From Areca catechu (taxonomy: Eukaryota > Streptophyta > Magnoliopsida > Arecales > Arecaceae), in NCBI GenBank assembly GCA_021397845.1, contig CM038046.1, forward strand, positions 68,094,021 through 68,158,020: a stretch of 64,000 bases of DNA, written 5' to 3'. Every line of letters begins with the position of its first letter. Position 1 is the first letter of the stretch. Shown in pieces: positions 1-10,748 of this stretch. The notes under the pieces were generated by a model. It did not search any database. It worked only from the letters and a program-made list of their open reading frames with translations, and was not told the DNA's origin. Position numbers and translations under genes: made by a program.

Positions 1-554
1 GGACCAACTAGAAAATCAAGTCTAGGAGGCAAGAGATATGGATTAGTCATTGTGGATAATTTTTTGAGATTTACATGGATTTTCTTTTTGGCACAAAAAG
101 ATGAATCATTTTCAGCTTTCATAAAGTTTTATCGAAAAGTTTCAAACGAAAAAAGTGTTTCAGTTATTTGCATTCATAGTGATCATAGAACTAAATTTGA
201 AAATCAGGATTTCGAAAACTTTTGCAATGAAAAGGGAATAAAACATAATTTTTCTGCACCTAGAACACCTCAGCAGAATGGGATAGTAGAAAGGAAAAAT
301 CATACTTTGGAAGAAATGACATGCACTATGCTTTGTGAAAATGATTTGCCAAGATATTTTTGGGCTGAAGCGATTAATATAGCCTGTTATATTTTAAATC
401 GAGTTTTAATCCACACTATTTTAAAGAAAACTCCATATGAACTTTGGAACCAAAGAAAACTGACTTTGAAATATTTTCAAGTTTTTGGCTGTAAATGTTT
501 TATTTTGAACAATGGAAAAGATCATCTTGGAAAGTTTGATGCCAAGTTTGATGG
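1..554 (+). pseudogene. Element D: copia integrase fragment (5' side of the A insertion)
   Basis: This is the integrase core of a Ty1/copia element, open from the first base of the window. The frame starts just after the first catalytic Asp of the family (the GPTR that follows it is the first thing seen). It retains the second Asp (HSDH) and the Glu (GIVERKN) with exactly 35 residues between them, then the PYELW and FGCKCF blocks of the C-terminal part. The usual GTEF after the second Asp has become RTKF, so the enzyme is probably dead. The frame breaks at base 554, in the middle of KFD, where element A is inserted, and resumes at 19110 with DEGIFLGY. Integrase would insert the element's cDNA into chromosomes. 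Identification as copia integrase is firm; Sirevirus-like placement rests on the downstream half. Confidence 0.9.
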
Positions 555-2313
555 TGAAAGAAATACAGGGTTGCGAGTGCCTACACTAAGCATGCAATAG
601 CACAGGGAGTAGGGACGTATTTTAAAATAATTTTAAAATAACAGCGGAAATAACCTACTCCGCACAAGATCTAACATATTCAAGATGCATGTACAGGTAA
701 AACAAGGCATAAAATTGGCATGTAATATTTATAAACTATTTGGTAAAGCTAGATCTAAGCATGCATGAGAATAAAGAACATAAATTTTACTTTATTCCTG
801 CTTGAAATAAAATAGGGATAATGCTGGAATAGCTGAATATCTGGAATTACTTTATTCTAGTCTTCTTCTTCCAGCAGCCTTTTGAAATGTTGATTTCTTC
901 TTTTCTTTAACAGCAGCAAACTCAAACCAAAGCAACAAAATGTTGGTCTCTTCTCCTGCAACAACAATAAGGGAATGTCTTGACAGGAGTTGCTTCAACA
1001 GAGAGGTATTGGATCGATCATCCAACGACGTTGAAGATCCTTTCTCCTAGAAATTTCAAAACTTAAAATCTTGCAACCAAAAATATGGCAAGCAAAAGCA
1101 GTAGCAATGGAGGTACAATCGACTCCCAGGTGCTCAAGCGAACACCCTCTAGAGGGGGAACACGCCTGGGCTTCCTCTGATCCGCTTCTTGCACGATGCT
1201 AGTCGCCGGAAAGCCTTGAAACGGTGGGAGGAAGGAAGAAGAAATAGAACACTATGATTCAGAAATTGTTTTCTCCAAAACAATATTTTTTTCTTCACTG
1301 ATTGAGCACCAATCAACAGGGAATCTAAACAGTCTTTCACTCCCAATCTCACACAAGAACTCAGGCCCAAAACACCGGTGGAAAGAATGGATGGAAGCTC
1401 TCAAAGGGGGAATCACTGCAGCATTTTTCAGCGCCCAGAATTTTATATCCAGCATGAAACCAAGTAACCGGTGCAAAAGGGAGCTGAGAAGACATGCTGG
1501 GAAAATAAAGAGGCAGTAGGTTTCAGGATGAATCAAATTTGTCAAAAACACAGCAATGAAGAGCCATAACATGGAGGTTAAATTCCAGTAAAAACTGGGT
1601 GGAAACGGGAGAAGAGAAGATGCCTTATATCCCCTATTCGCCCAAGCCAAATTACCGTGTAAATGGGTTCAAACCGGTTCATAATTGGTTTAAAAAATCC
1701 CAAACCGGTTCTAAATCGGTTTACAAAATAATTAGATCAAAATCTAATTAATAAAAGGCTTGGTCAAGTCCTAATTACCCAGAAACAATTTTCGATGTAC
1801 CCGAACAAATTCTGATTGACCCAAAACTGAGTCAGTTCAAAGTGTGCTCAATCAAACCGTTACCAAAATGATTCCTAATCATAAATCGGTACCTGGATCA
1901 GGGAGATATTCTCTATGTCGTGTGATCTCATAGGTTCGAACATAGGCGGTAGCACTAGAACAATTCTAGTACCAGTACAAGATACCATCTAGCAATGGAT
2001 CCCGACGTCTGGATAGGTCGAAGATGCGAGAGCAATCAATCGAACCTCTAGCATATAGTTATCGTATAATTCATCCCTTTGACCACCAATGCTCAGGATG
2101 ACCTTGGGTTAGACTGCCAACCCTAGCTGAGTCAATCCACAACATGTCTCAACCTCGTAAGTCTAGTGACTCCTCACTAGGACTACCCCAACTGAGGATT
2201 TACTAAATTGAGACACTGTGAGACATTCAATCCAAACTATTTGAATAGGTCAATTCCATCTTTGTCCACTACTGCTCCACAAGTACTTGCCTGTACCTAG
2301 AAACCTTCTGGGA
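555..2313 (-). repeat. Element A left (3') LTR, truncated
   Basis: This matches the right LTR piece (17015-18600) base for base with scattered changes, and the C LTRs in reverse complement. In element orientation it holds the LTR from about 600 bases in to its 3' end. The upstream part is lost: homology stops in the CTTCTG near 2308-2313, where RT sequence on the other strand is joined. A TATA-like TATAAGG (minus strand, near 1623-1630) corresponds to the promoter position of the family. No gene is present. Confidence 0.8.
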
Positions 2314-2447
2314 TTGTCCCAGTCTACATACATTGATACCATGCTGAAATGGTTCAGCATGAAAAATTCTAAGAAATGCTATCTTTCGATAGGTTCTGGA
2401 ATTACTCTTTCCATGAAGGATTGTGCGACAACTCCTGAGGAAAGAGA
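2314..2447 (+). pseudogene. Inverted RT/RNase H fragment of the A/C family
   Basis: The 134 bases translate on + as LSQSTYIDTMLKWF, then a short divergent stretch, then YLSIGSGITLSMKDCATTPEER. This is the junction between RT and RNase H that C carries at about 58420-58555. It lies on + although A is on minus, so it cannot be a simple remnant of A in place. It is joined on the left to A's LTR and on the right to B1. It is too short to code for anything functional. Recognition is firm; how it arrived is not known. Confidence 0.8.
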
Positions 2448-3323
2448 TTAGGGCTTGTTTTCTGTAATTTTTCAGTCCGTATATACTCTGTTATTTTAAT
2501 TATTTCTCCCTGTTAAAAACTCCAAAAATTCTGAAATTTATTTTCCTGGATTTAACATAATTCAAAGTAATTTTAAAAATTTTTCCAGATTTTATTATGG
2601 CCTGTGAATTTTCTGCAAGCCGAAATAGGGCCTATAAATTTTTGGCTCTATTTTTTTTAGCAAGACAAGTTTGGAAGTTTTAGGGTTTTGTTTAGCATCT
2701 TTTACATATCTTTTAATTTTAGTATATTTCTTGCATATTAGGCCATGATTTGCATGTTTTCTTCTATTTTAAGAAAATACCAAAAAAAAATATAATAATA
2801 AAATAAAATTACATATTCTCCAAAAAGAATACCAAAAACATCTAATCCTAATTTGCATCATTTGCCTGCCATCATTGCATAATCTACTTTTAAGGGCACT
2901 CTTTCTATGTCAAATGAGGGGAGAATTTGATCACCTCTCCTTAGCCTAAAACCACATCCCTTTCATTTGGTCCCAAGCCTTAACCTAAAATTAACTAGAC
3001 TTAATTTGCCCTAGTGGGCTAAGGACACCAACTGGTCGGGTCCGGGCTAGTGTTAGATCACTGTGTCAAGTTAACCTGTGTGTGCCTTGTGCTCAGTGTC
3101 TAGAACGGTGGTTTAGGGATTCAATCCCGAAGGGCTTGTGTGCTGGTCCGCCTACCTAGCCAATCTCTGATTGGTGTCTAGGATTGGCAATCAGGGACCT
3201 AACACTTCCCTTACACCTGCCTGGCTAAGTACATGATTACTATAGGCTAGTTTGCCACCCTGATTGAGCATCTAGTTTGGACTCTAGGTCTAGTCAGCTA
3301 TAGTCGGTCTGATCGAGTCTTGC

Positions 3324-5021
3324 ATGAGCACTAGATTAGGAGTTTCATATCACCCACCTCCTTCACAAATGTCTGAACCCATGGAAAACTTACAAGCCCA
3401 AACTAAAGCCCTAGCTGATCAAATGGCCCATATGACTACCCAGTTAACTCAGTCTGCTACCCAAACCAACAATAGAATTGACCATCTTGCCAATAGGTTT
3501 GACCAGTTAGGAGGCCGTGTAGGGACCATAGCAAGAACCCATGGGTCACGATCTGAGCCAGATCCTGAGTCCCCTCAACCTAGGAGAACCCCAAACCCTG
3601 ATCTATACCATGAGGTCGAACCTAGGAGAGCCCCTTATCCTGACCCGTACTACAATCCTCAACCTAGGAGGACCCCAAACCCTGATCCATACCGAGAGGT
3701 TGAACCTAGGAGAGCCCCTCAGCCTGACCCATACTATAACCCTAAACCTAGGAGGACCCCAAACCCTGAACCATATCGTGAGGTTGAACCTAGGAGAGCC
3801 ACTCAGCCTGACCCATACTATGATACTGAACCTAGATCCTATGACTCTAGATCCTATTTACCCACATCCTATAAGCCTTGTATACCCACAACCTATAGAT
3901 CTTATGACTTCAAATCCTCTGACTCTAAAATCTACGAACCCATATCCCATGAGTCCAGTAGACCCAAGACCCATAGAGCTGAACCCAAATCCTATGACCC
4001 CAGATCTTATGATCCCGTGACCCATAGATCTGCTCCCTTATCCTATGAGTCTAGGGAGCCCATAATCCCTAGATATCAATCTAGTACTAGTCAGGTTTTC
4101 CATAGTCAACTTGAACCCCATAGGATTAGCACCCCTAAATATGAGCCCAGTAGTGAGCCACTACCCCTTAGACAACCTGAACCTATTAGGATTAGTGTCC
4201 ATAATCAGAAACCAGGACCTAGCCAATTTTTTCCTAGCCGACCTTCTCCAACCATTCCTGAGATTGACAAGGCTTACATTAATGCGAAAGTGTATGAAGC
4301 TGATGCGAGCCTAGTGGATGAGTATGAAGGAGAAGAGGAGACACCTTTAGTAGACCTAGAATTAGCTGACCCAGTAGATACCCAGGTAGAAACCATCCTA
4401 GAGCTAGTTGACATTAACCACATCCAACCTAAAGCTATAGTGGAAGAACAATTAAAGGAAGAGAACTATGATACTAGGATTTTACCTAAGGAAACTCTAG
4501 AAAAGGATCTAATTGTAGAGCCTATTCCTAAATTGCATGAACAAGAAGACTTTATTCAGGATTTGGCTTACTTAACCCATTGCGCTCAGGATGAATCCCT
4601 TCCTGCCATTCCTATTGAAGATCTCTTCCCAGAAATTGTTGACCCATCCTTCCATAGCATGGACCTTTTCATGCCCATAGAAATTCCACAATCTCGTAAA
4701 ATTAGCCTCATTAGTCTAGGATTAGTCCCTGACATGCCTTCTTTTATTGAACTTTATCCAACTAACCTTGAACCTTTTTCCCTACCCTACCAAACTACTT
4801 CTAAACCCACTTCCTATTTTCTACCCTTTTCTGATATCTCCAGCATTTCTAGGATCATTAGATTGCATTTTGCTGAGATTAGCATACTGTATGCATTCAT
4901 CACGCATGTTAGGTTTGCATCTTACTTCTGGCGTACTCTTTGGAATTTGCTAGGAGTTCACTGTAAATTTTCATGTGCATGTCAAGCTAGGATCAAATCT
5001 ATAGAACCTATAATCTATTAG
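3324..5021 (+). CDS. B1 single ORF (gag-like, function unknown), 565 aa
   Basis: Intact 565-codon frame and the only long ORF of B1. The start at 3324 (MSTRLG) is supported by the homologous start in B2 (MTTRLG at 14369). Residues about 15-70 look like a heteroptad helix (ENLQAQTKALADQM). Residues 85-170 are six tandem 14-residue units alternating PRRTPNPDPYREVE and PRRAPQPDPYYNPQ, rich in Pro, Arg and Tyr. The middle is acidic. The last 75 residues are the part best shared with B2: TSYFLPF, HVRFASYF, TLW, KFSCACQAR. There is no zinc knuckle and no DTG, YVDD or DDE motif. It sits where gag sits, between leader and polypurine tract, so a structural, particle-type role in trans with an autonomous partner is plausible, but no family match is claimed. 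Confidence 0.65.
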   Translation: MSTRLGVSYHPPPSQMSEPMENLQAQTKALADQMAHMTTQLTQSATQTNNRIDHLANRFDQLGGRVGTIARTHGSRSEPDPESPQPRRTPNPDLYHEVEPRRAPYPDPYYNPQPRRTPNPDPYREVEPRRAPQPDPYYNPKPRRTPNPEPYREVEPRRATQPDPYYDTEPRSYDSRSYLPTSYKPCIPTTYRSYDFKSSDSKIYEPISHESSRPKTHRAEPKSYDPRSYDPVTHRSAPLSYESREPIIPRYQSSTSQVFHSQLEPHRISTPKYEPSSEPLPLRQPEPIRISVHNQKPGPSQFFPSRPSPTIPEIDKAYINAKVYEADASLVDEYEGEEETPLVDLELADPVDTQVETILELVDINHIQPKAIVEEQLKEENYDTRILPKETLEKDLIVEPIPKLHEQEDFIQDLAYLTHCAQDESLPAIPIEDLFPEIVDPSFHSMDLFMPIEIPQSRKISLISLGLVPDMPSFIELYPTNLEPFSLPYQTTSKPTSYFLPFSDISSISRIIRLHFAEISILYAFITHVRFASYFWRTLWNLLGVHCKFSCACQARIKSIEPIIY

Positions 5022-5689
5022 GTTTAGATCCAAAGAGTTCAATAAAATTTCCTTCGATAGGAATGCATAGTCGAGTCTGTTAGGTGTCAGTATGAGTCCT
5101 TTGCATCATTTGTTAGAAGTCTGCATGTGCCTAGCATGTTCACCACCCGCACTAATGTTAAAACAACTGGCTAATTCCCGAAGATGGATCAAAAAAATTT
5201 GATGTAGTGGATTTTATCTTGGTTAGGCTTAGGCCTAAAAGAAGCTTCATGCTCGCAGAGCCGGACCTTTTAAAGTGATAGAGAAGGTTGGATCAAATGC
5301 CTAGGTGTTAGACTTGCCTTCGGATTTGGGCATTAGTTCTACCTTCAATATTACAGACCTGGTTGAGTATAGGGAACCGGCAGCGCTACCTAATGAGGCC
5401 TTTGGACCTATTCCTTTTCATTGTGAGTGACCCTAACCTAGAGTGTCCACAAACAAATTTGGCCTGAGAGAGGAGAACGGATCGAGCGTATCCTGGACGA
5501 TCAAGCCATCACGACCCGGGGCCATGACTATCAATGCTTCCTGATCCGATGGCAAGGCTAGCCAAAGTCGGACGATTCGTAGATTTCTCGAGAGGACTTG
5601 CAACGCCTCAACCCAGACATTCTCGAGAGATATGTGAGCCAGTCTGATCTTCACTCGACAGGATCGAGTTCCTCCCACCCCGGGAGAAT
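5022..5689 (+). other. B1 3' untranslated region with polypurine tract
   Basis: Noncoding stretch between the ORF stop and the 3' LTR. It corresponds to 12307-12995 in B2 (reverse strand). It ends in the purine-rich CGGGAGAAT just before the LTR start TGGTGGGG, the expected plus-strand primer site. I see no gene in it. Confidence 0.6.
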
Positions 5690-7146
5690 TGGTGGGGACA
5701 CCGGAGGCACCAGAATAAGATAGAGGCTTTTCAATCCTCTGTGAATTGATCAATAATTTATGAGTCCATCTGTAATAAGGGCTTAGCTCATCTGAGTCTA
5801 TTTTAGTTGTTATTTGAGTATTTTGAGTTGTTATTTCAGTTCTGTACTTGTCAGCTCATGTTGAGCTAGTTCAGTCCAATGCTAGTCAACTCATGTTGAG
5901 CTAATTTTATTTTTTTGAGTCCTGTCCAAGCATACTGAAGACTCAAGACTATATCATACAAGTGAATACCAAGTCCAACTAGATTGAAGACATGGAAGTA
6001 TAGCACAAGTCCAACCCAGCTTGAAGATTTGAAGACCCCAGGAGGAAAATTCAGAAAACCCTGATTTCTTGCAGATGCCCTCCAGATGCCCAGATTCCCT
6101 TCCAGATGCCAAAGTATATTCATAGATAAGGGCATCCATAATTCCAGAGGTCCATCTGCATCCTAGCCCAAAGAAATCAAGCCCAGGTGCCAAGCCCAAG
6201 CCCCTAAGAAGCAAGATACCAGGGAATATTCCTGCTACCTGGCTACCAGGCCACCCCAGCTTCCAGAGGCCCAAACCCATGCACCCGAGCCCCTTTGGGC
6301 AGGCCTTTTGCTGTTCTTAGAAGCCGAACACGCCCCCCTAGGCATCCTTGGAGTCTTGACCAAGTCAAGAAATTTTTTAGGGATTTTTCTACCTAATATT
6401 TTCTTATTTTCTAGCTAGGGTTTGAGAGGGAAAAGGATTCTTATGTAAAGACTTATGTACCCTTACTTGGAGCCCAAGGTTAAGGGTCTATTTAAGGGAC
6501 CCTAGCCTCTTGTATGAAGGGAAAATTTTGGATGAATGAAAACCTTGAGTTTTTCTATTGAGTGGTGTGATACCCTGCTGTGTGCATAAAGGGGTTTGTG
6601 AGAGTTCTTCTTCCCGGTGTTTGCAATCATCTTCCTGCTGCCAACAAACCCTCCAGATCCCTGGATGCCCACTCCAAAAGAAGCCTTCCCTTGCTGTTTT
6701 TCCTTTGTTTTCTTATTCCTTTGTGAGTTTTCTAACCCCTGACAGGTCGTTTGCAGGTCCCCGAGTTCCTACGAATCCAACGACTCCAGCCAAGCCTCAA
6801 TCGGATCACCGAGCAGAAAGCCGGGTATCCGCGGGTCTTTGGCTCGATTTTCCAGGCCGCATCCGTCGAGGAACGAGAGACCCTTTTGCTGCGATCTTCA
6901 CAGACGTTGTCAGGTACACCCCTCTACCTCCAGTAATTTTATTGTAGGAGAACTTGCCCTAACCGAGGCTTCTCAGCCCCGGCGATCCTTCTTTTCTACT
7001 TTTCTAGGTCCTAATCTGCATGCTGATCTTCTAAAATTCATATAAAATTCCCTACAACTTATTTTAATCTAAAACTAGGGAATTAATCACTCAATCCCAC
7101 ATATAAAATATATAAAAAAAATTGCATGCATATTAGTCCCCCATCA
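5690..7146 (+). repeat. B1 3' LTR
   Basis: Starts TGGTGGGGACACC and ends CATCA (TG...CA). Homologous in order to the reverse complement of both B2 LTRs; for example the block with CACGCCCCCCTAGGCATCC near 6330 and the CTTCTCAGCCCCGG block near 6980. A TATA-like TATTTAAG lies near 6489. Diverged strongly from the B2 LTRs, so the two copies are not recent sisters. Confidence 0.7.
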
Positions 7147-8304
7147 GTTGCAAAGCCCATCATGGATCGAACCATGTCCAACAGGGTTCGATTCCTCCTT
7201 TCGAACACACCATTCAACTATGGTGTTCCTAGAGGAGCCATTGAAAGAGAATCCCATTCTCCTCAAGGTAAGTCAAAAACTCACCAGATAGGTATTCACC
7301 ACCTCAATCAGATTGAAGGGTTTTAATACTTTTTCCAGTTTGTTTCTCTACTTCATTACGATATCGTTTGAACATTTCAAAGGACTCAGATTTATGTCTC
7401 ATTAAAAAGACATAACCGAACCTCGAAAGGTCATCTATAAACGTAATGAATTATCTATATCCACCTCTGGCACTAATTGTCATGGGTCCGCATACATCAG
7501 TATGTATGAGACTCAAAAGTTCTGTAGCTCGTTCACCTTTTCCAATAAAAGGTGACTTGGTCATTTTACCAAGTTAACAGGATTCACAAGTAGGCAGTGA
7601 TTCAAAATCACAGACCTGGAGGAGGCCTTCTCCTCGCAACTTGTTTATCCTATTCTGGTTAACATGACCTAGCCTACAGTGCCAAAGATACAGATCACTC
7701 ACATTTTCTAATCTTGGGCATTTGCTAGATGTGTACATTACACTAACATGCCGTGACAGTATATAAATGCCATTATTTAATTTAGCTTTCATTATCATAG
7801 AGTTATTCAAAATAACTTGGCAAATATCTCCTTTTATTGATAGTTCAAAACCACATTTGGCCAAAAGGCCTACAGAGATTATGCACATAATGAAACTAGA
7901 ACAATAATGACAGTCGACTAACTCAACAGTATAAGACTCAAAGACAAGACTCAGAACTCCGACCACCAGTACTAGAACACGATTTCCATTCCCAACGCTC
8001 AGGAACTATTCCCCATTCAAATCTCTTGCTAACCTGCAGTCCCTGTAACAAATTACAAACATGAACAGGACTATCGGTATCCAATACCCAGTTAGCAATA
8101 TCACAAATAGAGAAATTACAAGGTTTTATCATATAAATACCTTGTCCAGCAGTTTGCTGCTTTCCCATCCTTGGCTATTCGGATCTAGGGATGCTTGGTA
8201 AATAGGATAGTTCCTCTTCCAGTGTCCCCACTTCTTGCAGTAGAAGCACTCTGCAATAGATTGGTCAACTTTCACTTTCTTGGTTTGACTCGGGCCAGGA
8301 GCAT
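7147..8304 (-). pseudogene. Element A: zinc knuckle, protease, pre-integrase and integrase remnant
   Basis: Reading leftwards from 8304: a CCHC knuckle (CFYC, GHWKRN) with the last Cys changed to Tyr; a protease with DTDS instead of DTGS at about 8070; the GAG-pre-integrase domain as an open 130-codon stretch (7966-7574) ending in HCRLGHVNQNRINKL and LPTCESC; then the integrase N-terminal half (HTDVCGPM, FIDDLSRFGY) up to VERRN-type sequence, where B1 cuts it at 7146. Several stops and frame changes. The homologous parts of C are at 56040-57180. It would have processed Gag-Pol and inserted cDNA; it is dead now. Confidence 0.85.
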
Positions 8305-8991
8305 TCAGAACCTTCTTTCCCTTCCTTTTATTCTTCCTTTTCTTAAAGGGACGACACCTCTAGAACCTCCCACTAAATTCACCTCCCCCTTATTCAGTTG
8401 GTGATCTTTCTCGTAAGTCTGTAGTAATCCCATCAAACCATGGTAATTGACTACAGGCTTGTTCATTCTGTAATGGTCGAGAAAGTCAAGATAGGAGGAG
8501 GGCAGAGAATTCAAAATCACATCCTTACCGAGCTGCTCGTGCAACGGACATCTGAGCTTGCCCAACTTTTTAATCAGCTCGATCATGTATAATACAAGAT
8601 CAGTGATAGAACCACCATTCGGCATCTTGGCATTGTAGATGGCACAAGATACTTTGTACCACTCTACATCATCCGGCGTGCCGAAAGATTCCTTCAACTT
8701 TTGAAGAATCTCATCTGGTTGGGCCTCCTCGAACTTGTGACTGAACTCATCGTTCATTGCCGCTAGCATAATGCATCGGATAGTAGTTTGATCAGAAACC
8801 CACTTCTGATATGTGTCCCTGATCGAACTCTGAGCATTAGCAGAGGGGATTTCAAGTGCCAGATCTGTTATCACATAAAGGATCCGTTCATGATCCAAGA
8901 CAATCCTCAACTTTCGATACCAGCTATTGAAGTTATGACCCTTCAACTTCTTATTATCGAGAAGTGATCGGAGCAAAAAATTTGGAGACAT
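8305..8991 (-). CDS. Element A gag (copia capsid, truncated by frameshift), 228 aa
   Basis: Open 228-codon gag of the UBN2/copia type: SLLDNKKLKGHNFNSWYRKL near the N-terminus, then IRCIMLAAMNDEF, LQKLKESFGTPDDVEWYKV and NSLPSSYLDFLDHY, nearly colinear with the C gag. The start at 8991 is the second ATG after a TTTCAG. The first ATG, 23 bases upstream, is out of frame here but in frame in C, so the second is the family start. The frame is lost at GSRGV near the C-terminus by a one-base deletion relative to C, so the zinc knuckle is not read. Gag forms the cytoplasmic particle that packages element RNA. It is the least damaged gag in the window. Confidence 0.85.
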   Translation of the reverse strand: MSPNFLLRSLLDNKKLKGHNFNSWYRKLRIVLDHERILYVITDLALEIPSANAQSSIRDTYQKWVSDQTTIRCIMLAAMNDEFSHKFEEAQPDEILQKLKESFGTPDDVEWYKVSCAIYNAKMPNGGSITDLVLYMIELIKKLGKLRCPLHEQLGKDVILNSLPSSYLDFLDHYRMNKPVVNYHGLMGLLQTYEKDHQLNKGEVNLVGGSRGVVPLRKGRIKGRERRF

Positions 8992-10567
8992 CTGAAAGGA
9001 AAAAACAAGACCATATTAGAGTATGAATCAATTAATTAACCAAAAGACTTGGTCTTTAGTCTAAAGGTCTCTCCCACTAATTTTGCAGATTGGGAGCCTC
9101 TAACTCCAATCCATGAAATCACAATTTCATAGTGGGTATTGAAATCCAGTAGACCACATATGAGCTCGACTATGGCCATCTCATCCATATGCACCTAAAG
9201 GTAGGTTCACCAACCAATTGCTTCCCTAAGCAACTTCCAGTAATTTATTTTGCCTCAGAGAGCACCCCAATCAGCCTAGGAGCCTCCTATTACTGGTCTC
9301 CGGTTAGGTCCAACCATTAACATGATAAATCCAATACTTTTATCCAACGAATGACCAAGCCCGACTATGGCCGGCTTACCTAATCACCGTTAAGAAGGTT
9401 GCACTAAACCATCATCTATGAGAAAGTAATTCCAGTAACTTGATGCACACCCATTCTATGGAACTGCCAATGAATACCAAGTTAAAGAACACATTACTAA
9501 CCCACTTAATGGAAGGCTAAGACACCATCAACTCTTTGACTTAGTCTTTTTCAAGACCTAATAATTTTAAAGGATTTTAGGTTATGACAGATGAAAAAGA
9601 GAAGAACATGGATCATCCTCCCACTGATCAAATCAGTTTTCAGGAGGGTTGAATCAATTCAACAATTGATCCATGGGCACCTACCGATCAGTCAGACTGA
9701 TCAACCAGGGTGACATGGGTTAACTCAAGTCAATGAGCTTTTCTAATCAGTTCTGGTCGACACGACTGGCCAGACAGGTGAGATCATGGGTGAGTATTCG
9801 CCATTAACCATCTTTCCTAGACACCAACTAAGTTGGCCAGGAAAGAGGTAGCCTCATGCAACCATGATCACAATGCCAAACCTACCTCGACACCAACTGG
9901 TTTATTAGACTCGATCAAACTAGCCTAAAGACTCGGGCTTCCATGGAGCCACTAATTACATCCATTTTAGATGAATGGACTAACTTATCTAACTATTAGA
10001 TAGTTCTAAAAGAAGGACCTTAATCAACTTTTGATTAGTCTTCTTATTATCCAATTCAACTAAACATAGGTCTAACCCAAATTATGGATCCAATTAGATA
10101 GTTAACCCACTTGGCTTATTTAAATGACATTAGGTTTCATAAACCCTAAGATAACTTGTCATTTAATTTAATCATACAATTCAAAATTGTTTGAATATAA
10201 GCCAATATTTTAATTAAATCAATTTTAATTAAAACATGTAAAATTCCTTTTACATATCATATCATGCATCATATCTTGTTTAATTCATTTTTAAATACTA
10301 CATTACCCAAAATAACAAATTTTAAGACATGCCAAATATGTATCTGAATTAAAACAATTTTAATTCCTTTGATTTTCTTAAAGGATCCATCTAAAGAGGC
10401 GAACACAGATGAACCGCATCATGCCAAAGACACACGGTCATGGTGAAGGTGTCAAATAGGTACCTAAAAGTACTTCCTAATCATATCCTATGATTAAGAT
10501 ACAGATACAATTCAATAGATTAAACATTTTAATCTACTATACATGCAATCAAGATATGTTACTCATG
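8992..10567 (-). other. Element A 5' leader (noncoding)
   Basis: About 1.6 kb between primer site and gag, on minus, colinear with the C leader (53805-55312). No ORF worth calling. In element orientation it ends in a pyrimidine-rich stretch and CAG directly before the gag ATG, a 3' splice-site-like context shared with C. Confidence 0.7.
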
Positions 10568-10585
10568 AACCTGGCTCTTATACCA
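10568..10585 (-). promoter_or_regulatory. Element A primer binding site (initiator tRNA-Met)
   Basis: On minus the sequence reads TGGTATAAGAGCCAGGTT, one base from the LTR end. It differs at one base from the usual plant copia TGGTATCAGAGC site complementary to the 3' end of initiator tRNA-Met. It fixes the orientation of A and shows the LTR at its right is the 5' LTR. Confidence 0.85.
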
Positions 10586-10586
10586 C

Positions 10587-10748
10587 TAAAAGAAATACAG
10601 GGTTGCGAGTACCTACACTAAGCATGCAACAGCACAGGGAGCAGGTATGTATTTTAAAATAATTTTAAAATAATAGCGGAAACAACCTGCTTCGCACAAG
10701 ATCTAACATATTCAAGATGTATATATAGATAAAACAAGGCATAAAATT
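10587..10748 (-). repeat. Element A right (5') LTR, inner piece
   Basis: Begins TAAAAGAAATACAGGG, matching 555-574 (TGAAAGAAATACAGGG) with TG changed to TA, and runs to AAAATT at 10748, where B2 is inserted. It continues at 17015 after B2. Confidence 0.85.

Larger units (their letters stand above)
2448..7146 (+). mobile_element. Element B1: non-autonomous LTR element, 5'-truncated
   Basis: Leader, one long ORF, polypurine tract and 3' LTR of a family that is complete as B2 on the opposite strand. No 5' LTR or primer site is found; the leader begins directly after the RT fragment at about 2448. The right end is clean: LTR end CATCA at 7146, immediately followed by the A integrase sequence GTTGCAAAG. 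The left side of the same integrase is absent, so the 5' LTR, the neighbouring A sequence and any target duplication were lost by deletion or rearrangement. No protease, RT or integrase sequence lies in it. Confidence 0.7.

Noticed and set aside
1149..1650. 73- and 132-codon minus frames in the A LTR (also 17364-17852)
   Set aside because: The two LTR copies and the C LTR do not keep the frame; this is LTR sequence.
3541..4314. 159- and 67-codon frames inside the B1 ORF
   Set aside because: Shadows of the 42-base repeat units in another frame.
5433..6280. Minus frames of 106, 89 and 108 codons in and before the B1 LTR
   Set aside because: Not kept in B2; they overlap polypurine tract and LTR.
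10568..10585. tRNA gene fragment
   Set aside because: Only the 3'-end complement used as primer site; no tRNA body at this or the other primer sites.
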